A stretch of DNA of 64,000 nt from Poecilobothrus nobilitatus (Eukaryota > Arthropoda > Insecta > Diptera > Dolichopodidae), in the NCBI GenBank assembly GCA_947095535.1, contig OX352772.1:320178018-320242017 (forward strand). Reading direction: 5' to 3'. Below, in pieces: positions 12,561-25,131 of this stretch. Numbering within the stretch: position 1 is the first letter of the stretch; every line of letters starts with the position of its first letter. Below the pieces are notes generated by a model that ran no database searches, was not told the DNA's origin, and was given only the letters and a program-made list of their open reading frames with translations. Both the position numbers and the translations under genes were made by a program.

Positions 12561-12841
12561 ATTTATTTATTTATTTATATTAATATTACATACATAAATG
12601 TAATGCAATATTATTGAACCATCGACTACTAAGGCCATTATAGGTTTATTTATTTATTTATTTATATTAATATTACATACATAAATGTAATGCAATATTA
12701 TTGAACCATCGGCTACCAAGGCTATTATAGGTTTTTATACTATTTATACTATTATTTTATACTATTTATACTATTACTATTAAATTATATACTATTACTA
12801 TTAAATTATATACTAATATTATTTATTTTGTTTATATTATA

Positions 12842-12854
12842 TACTATATATTTA
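12842..12854. repeat. Left target-site duplication of the inner SINE
   Basis: The word tactatatattta is present here and at 13126-13138, immediately outside the inner SINE. It is 13 bp, or 14 if the preceding a is counted. It lies within the outer SINE, which proves the order of insertion. Confidence 0.85.
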
Positions 12855-13124
12855 GGGGGCTTCGGTAGCCTAGTGGTTAGGCGCGTGGCGTATTAACCGA
12901 AGGAGTGTGGGTTCGATCCCTGCACAGGTCGTAAGTGTTTTTCTTTACATACCCCCCTTACGACCAAATATAATGTAAATATATAGTATATCATATAAAC
13001 AAAATAAATAATATTAGTATATAATTTAATAATAGTATAAAAACCTATAATGGCCTTAGTAGCCGATGGTTCAATAATATTGCATTACATTCATGTATGT
13101 AATATTAATATAAATAAATAAATA
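12855..13124 (+). mobile_element. Inner full-length tRNA-derived SINE (SINE-A), plus strand
   Basis: Starts gggggcttcgg with a tRNA-like head: an A-box-like tagcctagtgg at 12866-12876 and a B box ggttcgatccc at 12910-12920, the two internal RNA polymerase III promoter elements of tRNA genes. A tRNA-unrelated body follows (ttacgaccaaatataatg onwards), then a shared tail cctataatggcc…attgcattacat and a (TAAA)n end. Flanked by a 13-14 bp duplication. Other copies: outer SINE 12561-13251, 27847-28122 and 63461-63705. The head keeps recognisable promoter boxes but is not an intact tRNA gene. Confidence 0.9.
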
Positions 13125-13251
13125 ATACTATATATTTACATCATATTTGGTCGTAAGGGGGTAAAGAAAAAAACACTTACGACCTGTGCAGAGATCGAAC
13201 CCGCACTCCTTCGGTTAATACGCCACACGCCTAGCCACTAGGCTACCGAAG

Positions 13252-13262
13252 CTGAGATTATT
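13252..13262. repeat. Right target-site duplication of the outer SINE
   Basis: Second copy of ctgagattatt, directly after the reverse-complemented 5' end of the outer SINE. Confidence 0.85.
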
Positions 13263-15204
13263 TTAACAAATTTTTTGTTTTCTCAAAATAAATTGCATAC
13301 TTTTAGGGTGCTATGAAATACTTAAAAATTGATTTTATCTTTTAAGGACATGTACCTACTTATTGAATGGTGAATGTAAGAACAAAAAAAAAAATTTTGC
13401 AAACGATCAGTGTACTTTAAGTAGAAAGGATTTCAATTCTATTATTTTGCATTTAATAATTTCAAAGAATATTTTATTTTAATAACTTCATAGTTGATAC
13501 AAACATAAATAAATAATCCAAAATAATTTTAAACTAAATAATTAAATTGTTTTAGTATTATTGTTTAAGTATTTTTAGTATTATAAGTAGTTTTAGTATT
13601 TTGTACAATTTAATGAATCAAAGTTAATGAATTTGCAATCTATTTTATATACTATTTTTTTTATTTTCGGTATCTATATTCCAATTCGTTTTGAATATTT
13701 TTCTTTTTGGTATACTCTTTTCAACTATTTAATTGATATCTAAGATCATTATGAGGTATTTTGTCTTAATTTCTTTATTTATTTTATATTTAAAAAATGT
13801 AAAGTAATTTTCTAAAATAATTATTGGATCTTAAAATAATTATGACATATAAAAGTAAAATTAAATTATAAAAGGACATACATAAAATTGATAATAAAAT
13901 TTTTTGCAACAGAACAAAAATTTCAAAATTTGTTGTAGATTATTTTTTTATTTTTTCCCTTAATATAAATACATCAAAAATATTAAAAACAGTAGAAGTT
14001 TAAATGTCTTCCAATATATGTATTGATTTTAAAAGAAAATGCTAAAAATCTACATAAAGTATTATATTGTGCGAATAAGTTTTTATGAAAGCGAAATAAT
14101 GTCGGCAGGAACAAAAAGGACAAGATAAACCATTTTTACTTTAAGATTAATTAAGAAAAGGTATTTTCAAATTAAGTTCAAACGGTTTCTTTTTAAATGT
14201 AAGGGTTCCTTTTAAATTTTAAGCATTTATTTTTACTTAGCAGTTTTTTTCTTTTTAAGTTCAAGAAATGATTATTAACTGAACTTTGTTTTAACAAAAG
14301 TTTTGTCTAATTGAAAATATATTATTTGAAATTTTTAAAAAAACAAACCTATGAATATATATGTCTTATTGTAGGTTATCTAAAAATTTGTTAAATAATA
14401 ATATACATAGTATATACTATGACTATGGGAGTAATATATTCATAATTACTTATAACAAATGTCGTAAATACAAAAACTTGCATTTAAAAAATAAATATTT
14501 TTACTTAAAAATGAAACCATGCACAAAAGTACGTAAGCAAATAAGAAATTATGTCATAGTTTAAAGATAATTATTTTTATTGTTGACTATGGGAGTAATG
14601 CCATACAACTTTTCAATTGGAAAACCACAGGTATCAATTATTTCAGGTATTAAATTTTTCATAAACATAAAAATTAATAAACTACTTCTAAAATTACAAA
14701 TGGAAGAAAATATCGCCTGAAATAATATCTGAAATATACTAACTAGTTTTTGTACTTAATGTACTCATAAAATAACCATAATAAACGTTAACTCATCTAA
14801 TAACAAAGTTTATTTTTTTTGTATTCAAATCATTTTAACGAGTTGACACAATATCAATATTTAAAATTGTTTGAATTATTCGAAACATTGATGAAATAAT
14901 ATTATGCTAAATTTTAACACATATTTATTATATTTTGAATTTTATACATATGTAAATATAGACGTAAAACATTTGTAAAAGGTATTAATACTTTTTAACA
15001 ATATGTTTACAGGTTAAAAAAGGTGAAAATTATAACAAAGTGAAAAATTATTATAATGCTTTAATAATATTTGTCTATTTTCATAATAACAAGAAAAATA
15101 TACAAAATTAATATATATATACTATATCGTGTTAAATAAATCAATATCATATTCCATTCATAACAGTCAACAGAAAATTAATACTATAAATTGATTTTAG
15201 ATTC
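13263..15204. other. AT-rich non-coding DNA
   Basis: No supported gene or shared repeat. A 67-codon frame (14361-14564) is Asn/Lys/Tyr-rich as expected from base composition and resembles no family I know. The word gactatgggagtaat occurs twice (14419 and 14584), possibly a small local duplication. Confidence 0.5.
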
Positions 15205-15686
15205 ATTTCATATGGTGGACCCATATGGTACAACATAAGTGCAAGCCTAATGGAGAAAATAAGAATATTTGAACGAAAATACATAAGAGCCTGCGTAAAT
15301 CTACATAGGAAACCAGAAACGGATTACAAGCATTTCTACTCCAATAAATGCTTGTACCATAAAGCAAAAATAATTAGATTCGATAATTTTTTTATAAAAA
15401 TTATTCGTAATCATTTTGACAGATCTCTCAATAGAAAATTTATTATCATAATTAAAAGTATATAAATAATAGTTTAAAGTCGGGTTTTATTGCTCCCGAA
15501 CATTTTATTTACCTGGATACTAAAGGGTATATTCAAAGCCACGAACATGTCCCTCTATTATATCACTATAATAGACGGGCTACATGCAAGTGCATTGAAT
15601 ATGGCCTAAACGACATTGAGGCTATTTCACTAAAGTACGACATGTTTATTCCAGAAAAGGATAAACGAATTTCAAAAAACCATTGA
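15205..15686 (+). pseudogene. LINE relic: C-terminal region of a jockey/CR1-type ORF2
   Basis: Frame 1 reads YGGPIWYNISASLMEKIRIFERKYIRAC followed by a charged region with SNKCLYHKAKIIRFDNF and IIRNHFDRSLN; the first stretch matches the (Y)G-x-P-I/V-W-x-x-I block after the reverse transcriptase thumb of insect jockey/CR1-like LINEs. From 15483 the protein continues in another frame (APEHFIYLDTKGYI, VPLLYHYNRRATCK, then a natural end at the TGA 15684-15686). One frameshift and the missing 5' part make it a pseudogene. The poly-A ended 3' untranslated region lies directly downstream. Confidence 0.75.
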
Positions 15687-16067
15687 TGGTTAAACATTTC
15701 GTAATTAATATAAAAAATTAGTCTAAAAACTATAATATTAGAATAGGCGTAGGTTTTAAGTTAGGTAGGTTTTAGGTTAGCATAATCTTAAGTTAGTATA
15801 AGGTTTTATTTATAAAATTTAAATTAATTTTGGTTTTATTACAAATTTTCCAAAATTAAATTCTCTGATAAAAAATTCTATTAGAAAAAAGAAAAAAAAT
15901 AGAAATATAATAATAAAACAAATTAAATAAAGAAGAAAACTGAAACACTAAAATATAATTTAAGATTTTAGCTCTAAGTTCTGAAATAAATGTTAGTTTT
16001 GTAAGCTTTTTTTACTAACCCAATGTAGCCAAAAATGATTAAAATGAAAAATAAAAAAAAAAAAATT
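15687..16067 (+). mobile_element. LINE 3' untranslated region and poly-A tail
   Basis: The segment starts at the stop codon of the LINE relic, contains several aataaa-like signals, and ends in aaaatgaaaaataaaaaaaaaaaaa at about 16045-16066, consistent with a retrotransposed poly-A tail. I could not find the partner of a target-site duplication because the 5' end of the element is not defined. Confidence 0.55.
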
Positions 16068-16279
16068 GGTTTTAGATATAAATTTTCATGGGTATAAAAA
16101 ATAAGTAAAAACATTATTATTTCCTTTTTACATTTCAAATAGTTAATGTATATTTCTTCTGATGGAATAATAGGTATCTTAGAATAAAAAACAAAAAAAC
16201 TAAGCTAATGCTTAACATTTAAGTTAAATTTATTGGAATTAAAGTAGTATAAAAATTGTTTTTTCTTTAGAACACATAA

Positions 16280-16416
16280 ATGTGACAAATGTGATAGCCG
16301 CTCTAAATATCGTAAGCGGAAATTATTCTTACGACGTGTGTGGGATTTGAACCAATACTCTCTCGACGTTTACAACGTATGGCATACGCTCTTACCCACT
16401 AGGTCACCAAGGCCCC
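16280..16416 (-). mobile_element. tRNA-derived SINE (SINE-B), minus strand
   Basis: Read on the minus strand from 16416: ggggccttggtgacctag with an A-box-like tgacctagtggg, an anticodon-arm-like region, and a B box ggttcaaatccc (complement of 16342-16353). A body beginning cacacacgtcgtaagaata follows. It differs from SINE-A in the head and body but shares the tRNA-like plan and the gtcgtaag junction. Relatives: 41699-41800 (plus) and 31290-31370 (minus). Confidence 0.7.
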
Positions 16417-19400
16417 AGTAGTATTTAAATCAAAACCAAAAAAAAAATAGTAGATTATGAAATGAATGAAATCCACACATATTTGCTACTTCAGAAAAAT
16501 ACGTTTTCTCCCAGACGTTTTATAAAATAAACTATGACAAAAAATAAAATCGGACAAGATTAAATTTTGCACGATTTTATTTTTTGAAATTTAGTTTATG
16601 AAAAAATGAGTTAAGGAATGATGAATGAAAAGAATATGAATGATGAATGGAGAAAATAAGATTTTATGTATAACAGAATTATATAAATAATGAACTAAAT
16701 GCACAAAAATAAATCAGAAATTCTACCTATACGTAGATCATTTAAAGTATTACTTGTATTATATTAAACTTCTCTAGCTTGGAAAAATGTAAAAGACTCT
16801 AGAAAAGTGTTTCCAGTTTCCAATACTCTGATAAAGAATGCAAAATTATTAATAATAGTAAAAGTTTTGCTTTTCCAGTTGCGCTTGTTAATAAATGTAC
16901 CCTGCTGAGCATTATTTTTATTTAACTACAAACGATGCGATGAAGTTCTTCAGTATCTTATAGTTCTTTATTTTTTATGTACCTAAAAGAACCATTTTGT
17001 TTAAGCTCTTTGGACATCTTAATATGTGCTCATATTCTACTTTCAATAAATACTGCATTTTTCGTGTATGGATATTTATTAGACCATATAGAGCAAACTG
17101 TAAATTTCATTAGAGCATATAGAGCAAACGTATTTCGGAAGAAAGAGAATGTAAATTTACCTAAATATATTTCTCAAAAAGACATTTCGTCTAATGCTTT
17201 TTATTAAAAAAAGACTTATGTATAGCAAAATGTTAATTCCCAAATACACTTTTAACAAAAGGAACTTTTAACTTGATAAAAAAATCGTATATTTAAAAAA
17301 CAAAACTCGTTTTAGTGTTGAAATATGTATGTAAAAAATACTATTATTTATATGAGGGATTTTAGACTAAACTACAAAATCAAGGTTATGCGATTTTTAC
17401 AGAATATGTATAATATTTGAAGAGTGTATATGTTTGCCAAAATATAACTTTTTGCGAAGTGTTCTCATTAAGCTTCAAATATAAAGTTGCTGGTTTTCAA
17501 TTTAAAATTCGGCTAACTGTACATAAACCGTTAGAAAAAATTTAGTCCTATGTGTCTAACTACTAATTTTCAATAATGTTATTATTTTTTTTATATTTTT
17601 CAAATATTTTGGATCTTTTTGTGTTAATTGTATTTTGGAATATTGTCGTTAGTTCTTCGGTAGGTACTGCTTAAATAATGCATTTGTGCTGGGTAATCTG
17701 CAGAATTAATATTTATGTTATTTACGTTTAAATTGTTACGCCATGAAGATATTATCAATACTTTGCATTTTTCCCAAAATTAAATTTGTTTTCGGCTTGT
17801 ATTACATAATTGTTATTTGAATCTAGAATTGATCTATTAATACCTATTTGTGGATGAATTGAAATTCGATTATAATTAGGGTACAGTTGAAACTAGTCTT
17901 TTTTAAGACTTTAATAATTTGATAATTTTTTTACTAAATATGTTTGAAAAAAATTTAAAATTACTATAATCATTTTTGATTTTATTGTTGTATAATTTAT
18001 AGTATTACCTCATTATTTTATTATTTTAGTTAAAGCTGATGCATTAAGAATTATGTTAATCATCCCTGTTACCTGTCACGATCATATTTTTTAAAGAGTA
18101 TCAATTTTTTAAGACTAAACTTCAATAATTTTTGTTAATGATTCATCAATATTTATCATTAATTCGTTATTATTTCACATTTTTCGTCATATGCACTTTT
18201 TTTTGTCATTTTATTTCATTACTTAAAGGATTATAAATCTTTATTATCTTCTTGTTCCTAGGACGAAATTCACTTTTATTATATTTTTATATATAAAGTT
18301 CGTAAGTTTTCTTTTTAAAGGTCTCTAATTCTATTTCTGTTTTTCATAGTATGCAGTATGACTGTTTTGTATACGCAAATTACAATATAGTTCTTGTTTT
18401 AGTATATTTTCTTTTAAATGAGATTCATTTGGTATGTACTTTTCAGTGTTCATCTATAATTTAGGTTGCAATATAATGGTATATATCCTTGCATAACTTT
18501 GCCACTAAGTTTTAATAAACTATGGAAGAATTCATTTTTAGTTTCGGTTCAATTCAGTTTTTCTTAAATTCATTATATTAATAATGATATTAGAACTGTT
18601 TTTATTATTTTTAAACAAAAAGAATGAAAATTATAGCCGATTGGTCAATTTTAAAAACATTAAATCAAAATTTTTCTAACACGTCTAAATAAAACATAAA
18701 AACATTGGGAATTGTTTGGAAATTGGGAAAAAGGAACAAATTTTTCCAAAATATGCTTACTAATTTGGCTCTGTTATTTGGATCATTCGTCTCTTTGGCC
18801 GTATGTCTGTCTCACAGCTTATTGTGCTATCTAATCATTTGTGCTGAAACATCTATGTATTTATTTACATAATTTCAAAAATAGTCCTCCGAACTGTTAC
18901 GAAACCCTGATCAAATGCATATTATAAGTCAAGTTCTGTTAAATATTTTTCCAAACCTGGAAATGACAATAACGACATCAAATTACAACTTAAGCTTTAT
19001 TAATTATGAAATTTAGGGTTTTAAAATTTAGTATTAAAAATAATATTGTTATGTGAAGAAAAAATGTTGATACACTTTTGACTATACGTACCTTCTAATA
19101 ACCTTTAATTTACAAACTGACTTGTTTCTTTTCTTATTTATTTTTTACAGTTTCAATTTTTCACCTGGTTTTTATTGAAAGAATTATGAAAAATAAGAAA
19201 AATCATCAAAAAATATGTTCAAATTAAACACCTGTGAACAGTTTAAATGTGATTTACACAATACCATTTCCCTAAAGAAAACAAAATAAAAGCAAAAAAA
19301 AAAAACAAAAAAAATGGAATGAAAGAAATAAAAATGAAAATTGAAAATCATAACTGTTTTTAAGGTAAAAATATATATTTTTTTAGAACATCCCCAGAGG

Positions 19401-21839
19401 TGTAAATATTAGCTCACACTTTTATTCAAGGCAATTCGTTTTATTCGGTTTTTGTTATTTTTTTTTTTGTTTTACTTTCTCATCAAATTTGAAATTATAA
19501 GTAGGTATGGTAACATTAACATAAAAAAAATATTATAAATAATATATGGCCCATATCCGAAAGGAAACTTTCTATCTAATATATCACAAACTTTAACTAA
19601 TGTTGAAGTCTATCTATACAGTTTAAAAAAAAACCTAACTTAAAATGTTTTCAAATCAAAACTTTTAACTTCAACATTACTTTTAAATATAATAAAACCT
19701 TAAAGAGCATAAAAAAGTATATTTAGTTATTCTAAGATTTCTGAGGATGTAATAAAGCTAACTTCGATCACGTTTGATTCATGAAAATTGGAACAAGTAG
19801 AAACAAGCGATTTTACGTTTTAACGAAACTTTATCATTTTATGTTTTATATCAGCGGTTATGTCAAGATATCTTGTATATAAATCAGAAAAGCCAGTCGG
19901 TAAAAACAAAAATCGGCTATTTAGAGATTTTCTAATAATTAAGGCTATAGAAAAATAAATGAAGTTTAAAAGCTTTTGTCTCAAGATGTGATTTATAAAA
20001 TTTTTGTTATATTAATTTTAGACAAACTTATAATACATTTATAAAACCGACCGTATTGTGAAATGGAAATTTCACTTTAAAATAATTTAGAGCGCCGCAT
20101 CTCTGAAATGATTACGCTCGATCTGATTATTAAGATCTCTGAAATGATTATGTAAGATCTGATTATTTAAAAGTAGGTAAGATCTTCAAATTAAGTTTAA
20201 AATACCTAAAAACCAATCTTTGTACTTTTTTCTTCTTTTTAGAAACTTTTACTTTATATTTTCAAATATGATTACATCCTTTTTTACTTTATATTTTTAA
20301 ATATGATTAGAAGGTTTTCTTAAGCTAATTGGATTTTTGAGAAATAAATAAGGGAAATTGAAAATCATAATAAAACGAGAAAGTATCAAATATAAATATT
20401 TAAAACCTTTGGTTAATGCTTCTTTACATAAGTTTCTTTTGGATTTCTGCATCATCTTTTAAAATATGACACTTTGGCGCGTTAATAAATTTATTAATCT
20501 GAATTCATTGCTTTCGAAGTAAACCAAATTTTAATAGAAGATGTTTCCATAAAATTATTTTTTACAAAATTTCAGTTATCTGAATTATTTAAGTATAAGT
20601 ATTTAAGTATACCGTGATATTTTTATATAAAATTTAGACTTGAATGACAGCCGCTCGAATCCTAAATCACTAAATCAATCAAATCTTATAGAAATAATTC
20701 ATTTTCTATACCAAATGTGACAAATATTGTATAAAATCTAAACGAAATAATAAAAATCCCAGAATTCTAGGTTCATTATTTTTTGAGTTATCTCTAGTTG
20801 ATACTAACAAAAATCAAAATGAGCTCCAAACTACTTTCATGATTCTCTAATATAATTTTTTCTAATAAAATACACTTTTATTAAAGAGTAACAATTTTAC
20901 ACAAAAAAATCATTAAATTTTCTTCTTAAAGGGGCTAAAAAAAATTCTATGGCTTTTTACTTTTTTATTCTTGTCTTTTAAAAAAGATAAACTGTTTAAA
21001 AAACTATAAAAATAATTTTTCTATGCTTAAATTAAAAAATTTTTCTTCTATTAAATAAACACACCTATTCATAAATGTAAACGTAGGAGTAAAACATAGA
21101 GATGAATTAAAGAGCTTTTATTCAGAACAAAATGAATCTAAAATAAAAATTTAAAGAGTTTAAGGTGCCCCTCAATATTCTACTTTAATTTTATTCCAAA
21201 ATTTTTTGTATGTGTTTATAAAAGTTGTAAAATAGTCTAATCAGAACTTTTTTTTTATTCGTTATTTTAATAAAAATTTTCTCTTTTTATAAATCAAAGA
21301 TACAATAAAATGAAAAGGAAGGAAAATAAGGCAATTTGTAAAACAAAAGGTGTTTAAAGGCCTATTCAAAAAGACAAAATTAAGATTGTGACTTATTTTA
21401 CATCAAACCTTATCATTTTTTAAACTTCAATAGCACGTAAACGGGGGGAAATAGAAAAATAATTTGTGTGTTTGTGCTGAACTTTTGTACTTTTTCTTCT
21501 TAAGAACTATTAAAAGTGAACAATTTTAAAATCTTTATTATTAGACATCTGACAATTTATTATCTGTTTACACCTGCTTGTCTATGGGGTAACAAATAAA
21601 AATTAAAGCCTCAACATTTTTCTTGAATGTGTCTCTTTTATTTCTGGTAACTCTTAAAGACCATTAAATGGAGAACCATTAAAAATTTAAAACTCAAAAC
21701 GTTGACATACGGGAACGAAAATTTTGCAACCAAATTCTAAAAATTATATAATTATAATATTGATTTATTTTTTCTGGTTTTAATTTCCTTGCGTTTGACT
21801 TTTCAAAATTATAGAAGAATTCAGTAGGACTTCACTTAT
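16417..21839. other. AT-rich non-coding DNA, nothing recognised
   Basis: Long stretch with no supportable gene. A 76-codon frame at 16977-17207 has no recognisable motif and contains an internal duplicated coding of tagagcaaac words (cattatagagcaaac twice around 17080-17130). Near 20100-20170 the words tctgaaatgattacg and tctgaaatgattatg are repeated in tandem about 40 bp apart with gatctgattatt. No RNA gene found. Confidence 0.45.
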
Positions 21840-22095
21840 CAACATTTCAAAATAAGGTTCAACATTGAGTGGCTGTAGCTTCAATCTTGCGTGGGTGTCG
21901 TAATGGTCGAGGCAATATAAAAATTATTCCACAAAATTATTTTGTTTTATGAAACCGCTCTATGGTTAAAATTACTTTTCTCTATCTTAAACGTTTTAAA
22001 AATTTTGGAAACAGTTGAACAGACTAGACGGACGGAAAAACTAAAACAAATAAAGAAATTTTTTTTTCAAAAAATTTTTTAAAAATATTCTAAAA
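21840..22095 (-). repeat. DR-2 dispersed repeat, 5'-side fragment
   Basis: Minus-strand match to one end of DR-2: a gagtggctgtagctt block, ttattccacaaaatta, ctctatcttaaacg, ggaaacagttgaacagac and a reduced gacggacgg block, then an A/T-rich end near ttctaaaag. Decayed. Confidence 0.6.
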
Positions 22096-22882
22096 GAAAA
22101 GAAATTCTATGGAGAGTATGAATTTTATTTTGTTCCTATTATTGAAAGAATTATAAAGAGTAACATCAGAAGTTTTCCAAAAAAAATTAGTAAGGCAAAG
22201 AACAAAATCCTAAAAATTAAATAAAAATGTACCTTGTTAAATTTTCAATTTTATTAATTTTTGTAGATTCTTCTGATGTTGCTGGAGTACTACTAAGTAA
22301 TATTAGTAACTGATATATTTGTAATCGATTCGTTTTTTCACGTCGCAAAGAAGCTTACGAGATTTACTCGTAGGTACATGAAAGTTTAAATATATATATA
22401 TATAAAAGTTTAAAAATTAAATATTTAAAAAGGAATTCTAAATTCTAAAGAAATTAGATTACTAGAACATAAAAGCATTCTTCTGGTCTTGCATAAAAGC
22501 TAATAGTATTAAAAAAGTATTAAGTATATAAAAAGTATTATACGATTATCACTTGATCCACAAACTATCACACAACTGCAGCATGCTATCAAAAAAAATA
22601 TATTACAAACATTTGTTTATAGTGATGTAAACAAACAAGCTGATGTAGTCACAGATAGAATTTTAGTAAGGCTAAAGAGAAAAAATTTGGAGAAAAAAAA
22701 TGCCTCCACATATTGATTCTGCAATTCCAGGTTGTAATCAATATTGACTTAAGACTATCAAAATATTCTCAAAAACAAAAATTATGCAACCACTATTGCT
22801 AGAATTTCCTTTTTTTTTAAGTTCATTATAAGATCAATATATGATTTTAAATGCAAAATATAAATTAACCAATTCTTTTATT

Positions 22883-23230
22883 ATACTCATACGGACTTGG
22901 GTATAATAAATTTGCCATTACGTTTATTACACCTTAAAAGAGACAGAATACATATGGCAAAGTATATATATTTTTAAACTGAATTGAATTCTTTTAAGAT
23001 TTAGCAATATCTGTGTCGTGCATTCCCTCTGTCCGCACTGTTACTCAAAATATAATGGAACTTGATTTCTGAAACGTTATATAAAGAAGTCAAGTTTTAT
23101 GACAACAATTTCTGCAAAATTTGATTGTTCTAGCGCAACAAGTTCGGGTAGCTGCTATACAACTTCTTTTTTTACATGTAAATAACTCAGTGCCAATTGA
23201 AGGTATTTAGGTACTAATTAAAATTTTGAG
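22883..23230 (+). repeat. DR-1 dispersed repeat, decayed copy
   Basis: Begins atactcatacgga, a variant of the DR-1 end atacccgtatgaac, then gggtataataaatttgccattacg as in the full copy at 46888. Further in, gtccgcactgttactcaaaa, tcaagttttatgacaac and gttcgggtagctgctatacaac follow in the family order. The 3' part fades out near 23230. Confidence 0.75.
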
Positions 23231-24605
23231 AGATTACAACATATTCAAAAGAATGTTTTAAATCAACAAACATTTCCTACTTAAAAATTTAATTACAATA
23301 CAAGTGTTGACATAAAAAACAGTATATTAAATTATGTTAACCTAGGTCAAAAAAATTTCAAATACAATAAACACTTTTGACCTGTTAAATAAACACTTTT
23401 GTCTATTTAATATGGGAATCCAATTTGCAATGATTAGAACTAAAAAATATATTGAGAAGGAAAGAAACAACTTTAATAACTCTTAATCAATGAAATAAAG
23501 ATAGTCTGAAAACGTAATATTTTCTGTTATACTGAACTTCAGTTTAGTGAAGCTTTAATATCATTTAAAATTTGATCAAATGATTCATTTTTCTAAGTCA
23601 TTGATTAAATTCCAGCAAGACTATGGCTATTTTATGAGATTGCAAAATCTGGAAGTTAGTATTCACGTTATAAATATTATAAAATTTTTAAACTGTTTAT
23701 ACGCCATCTGGTATCTGGTACATGAACTAAATTTATAATTTTATTTTTTTTATTTTTGAATTTATTTTGATACTTAACTTACTTTTGATATATTGATCAT
23801 AGATTAATATTTATACATTAATTGCAATCAATTACATAGTGAAGTTTTAATCCTGCAGTGGATAAATTTTAAATTATCTGATTAATATTAACTTTTTAAA
23901 ATATTTTTTATTGGCCATTCGACATTTTATTACTAAAAAGACCAAAATAAAAACTATCTCTTTTCATTATTATATTAAATTTTTGTTTTTGAAAATTACA
24001 TTTGAATTAAAATGTAAATTTGCAAATTGTTTTTGCAATAATCTAAAATATAAATTTAACACTATTTTTTTTTTTTAAATCTCTAAGTAAACTTTCGAAA
24101 GATCAACTTAAGTGATCTTTGACCTTTAAACAGAGAAAAAGTAATTTTAAAATTAATCAAATCTTGAGTCACTTTGATTATATTTAAAGGATATTTTAAC
24201 TTTATTCGAGTTTTTTTTGTTTTTTTTTTTTTCTGAAAAGAACACATTACTAACATTAAGTTCAACAACTCCTAAATACCAACACCTCTAAACAAACACT
24301 TAGTTGTGAAAGAATAGAAGAAAAAAAAAAAAAGAAAAAACAAATATTTATTTTTTATAAAAGTTTTATAACATTTTTCTCTCTTTAGAATTCGTAATGT
24401 CATCATAACTTTTGTCAAGAAAAAAATAAAAAAAAAAAACAGAAAAAAAAGAAGAAAGGGAGGAAAAGTTTCAGTTATTTTTATTCATTTTTCATATTAG
24501 AAGAAAAACAATAAAAATAACTCTTAGATACATGATACCAAGAAATTATGTGTATTCATTTTTTAAATAAAACATCCATGGGATTTTTATATGTTACAGA
24601 TTAGA

Positions 24606-24610
<5 letters not shown>
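23231..24610. other. AT-rich non-coding DNA
   Basis: No gene or shared repeat supported. A 61-codon minus frame (24083-24268) is explained by poly-T/poly-A tracts. Confidence 0.5.

Positions 24611-24644
<34 letters not shown>
24611..24644. repeat. (AT)n microsatellite
   Basis: An uninterrupted AT dinucleotide run of about 17 units. Confidence 0.95.
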
Positions 24645-24648
<4 letters not shown>

Positions 24649-24682
24649 TATTTATCTATATACAATTAAATATATGAATATG

Positions 24683-24782
24683 ATTTAATGTAAAATGAAA
24701 AAAAAAAAAAAACCATCAGTTAGTTTGAGATTTAACAAGGATTCTCTAAGGACATTCAAAGTTGTCCTGCATACATAATACG
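24683..24782 (+). repeat. DR-5 short hairpin element, copy 1
   Basis: About 100 bp, from atttaatgtaaaatg through a poly-A run, ccatcagttagtttgagat, to ctgcatacataatacg. It holds a perfect 6-bp stem (aggaca…tgtcct, 8-nt loop) at about 24749-24768. The same sequence occurs at 25197-25295 with only a few substitutions. No coding capacity. Confidence 0.75.
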
Positions 24783-25131
24783 ATGATTATTTTTCCTTAC
24801 AAACGAAAAGCGAAACCAAAAAATTAAAACCGAAAAAAAAAAAAAAGATGGATTTTTAATCGTAAAGTTAGTCGTATACTTTTTCCTTTTAAACACACAT
24901 ACATAATATTTATATATAGTAATAAATAAAATATATTATAATATTATTTATTTAAATTATTAGTATCGTTATGAAATTATGATTATTTAATACATGTATA
25001 AATTAAAAAACATAATAAATATATCTAAGAAAATTTATAAAATATTTTCTTCAAATATTTAAAACAAAAATTTTTAAAGTATAATTAAATTGTTCATATT
25101 TTCGGTTTTATGGTTTTAATTTATTGAAACT

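Larger units (their letters stand above)
12561..13251 (-). mobile_element. Outer tRNA-derived SINE (SINE-A), minus strand, split by a second SINE
   Basis: The 5' tRNA-like head is at 13251 down to about 13139 (minus strand). The body resumes at 12854 and runs to the (TAAA)n-type tail at about 12561. The two halves join in order once the inner SINE (12855-13124) is removed, and the whole is bounded by the 11-bp duplication ctgagattatt. The 3' part is unusual: the tail segment (attacataaatg to the cctataatggcc-equivalent) occurs twice in tandem (about 12561-12646 and 12647-12735), and the middle holds decayed tandem copies of tactattatactatt-like words (12736-12815). SINEs are moved by LINE machinery and have an RNA polymerase III promoter. 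No protein is encoded. Confidence 0.85.

Noticed and set aside
12855..12925. tRNA gene
   Set aside because: A and B boxes are present, but the head does not show a complete cloverleaf and is continuous with a SINE body and tail flanked by target duplications.
24745..24770. Rho-independent terminator (aggaca/tgtcct stem)
   Set aside because: The stem is perfect, but there is no bacterial gene context and no T run follows. It is part of a repeated element.
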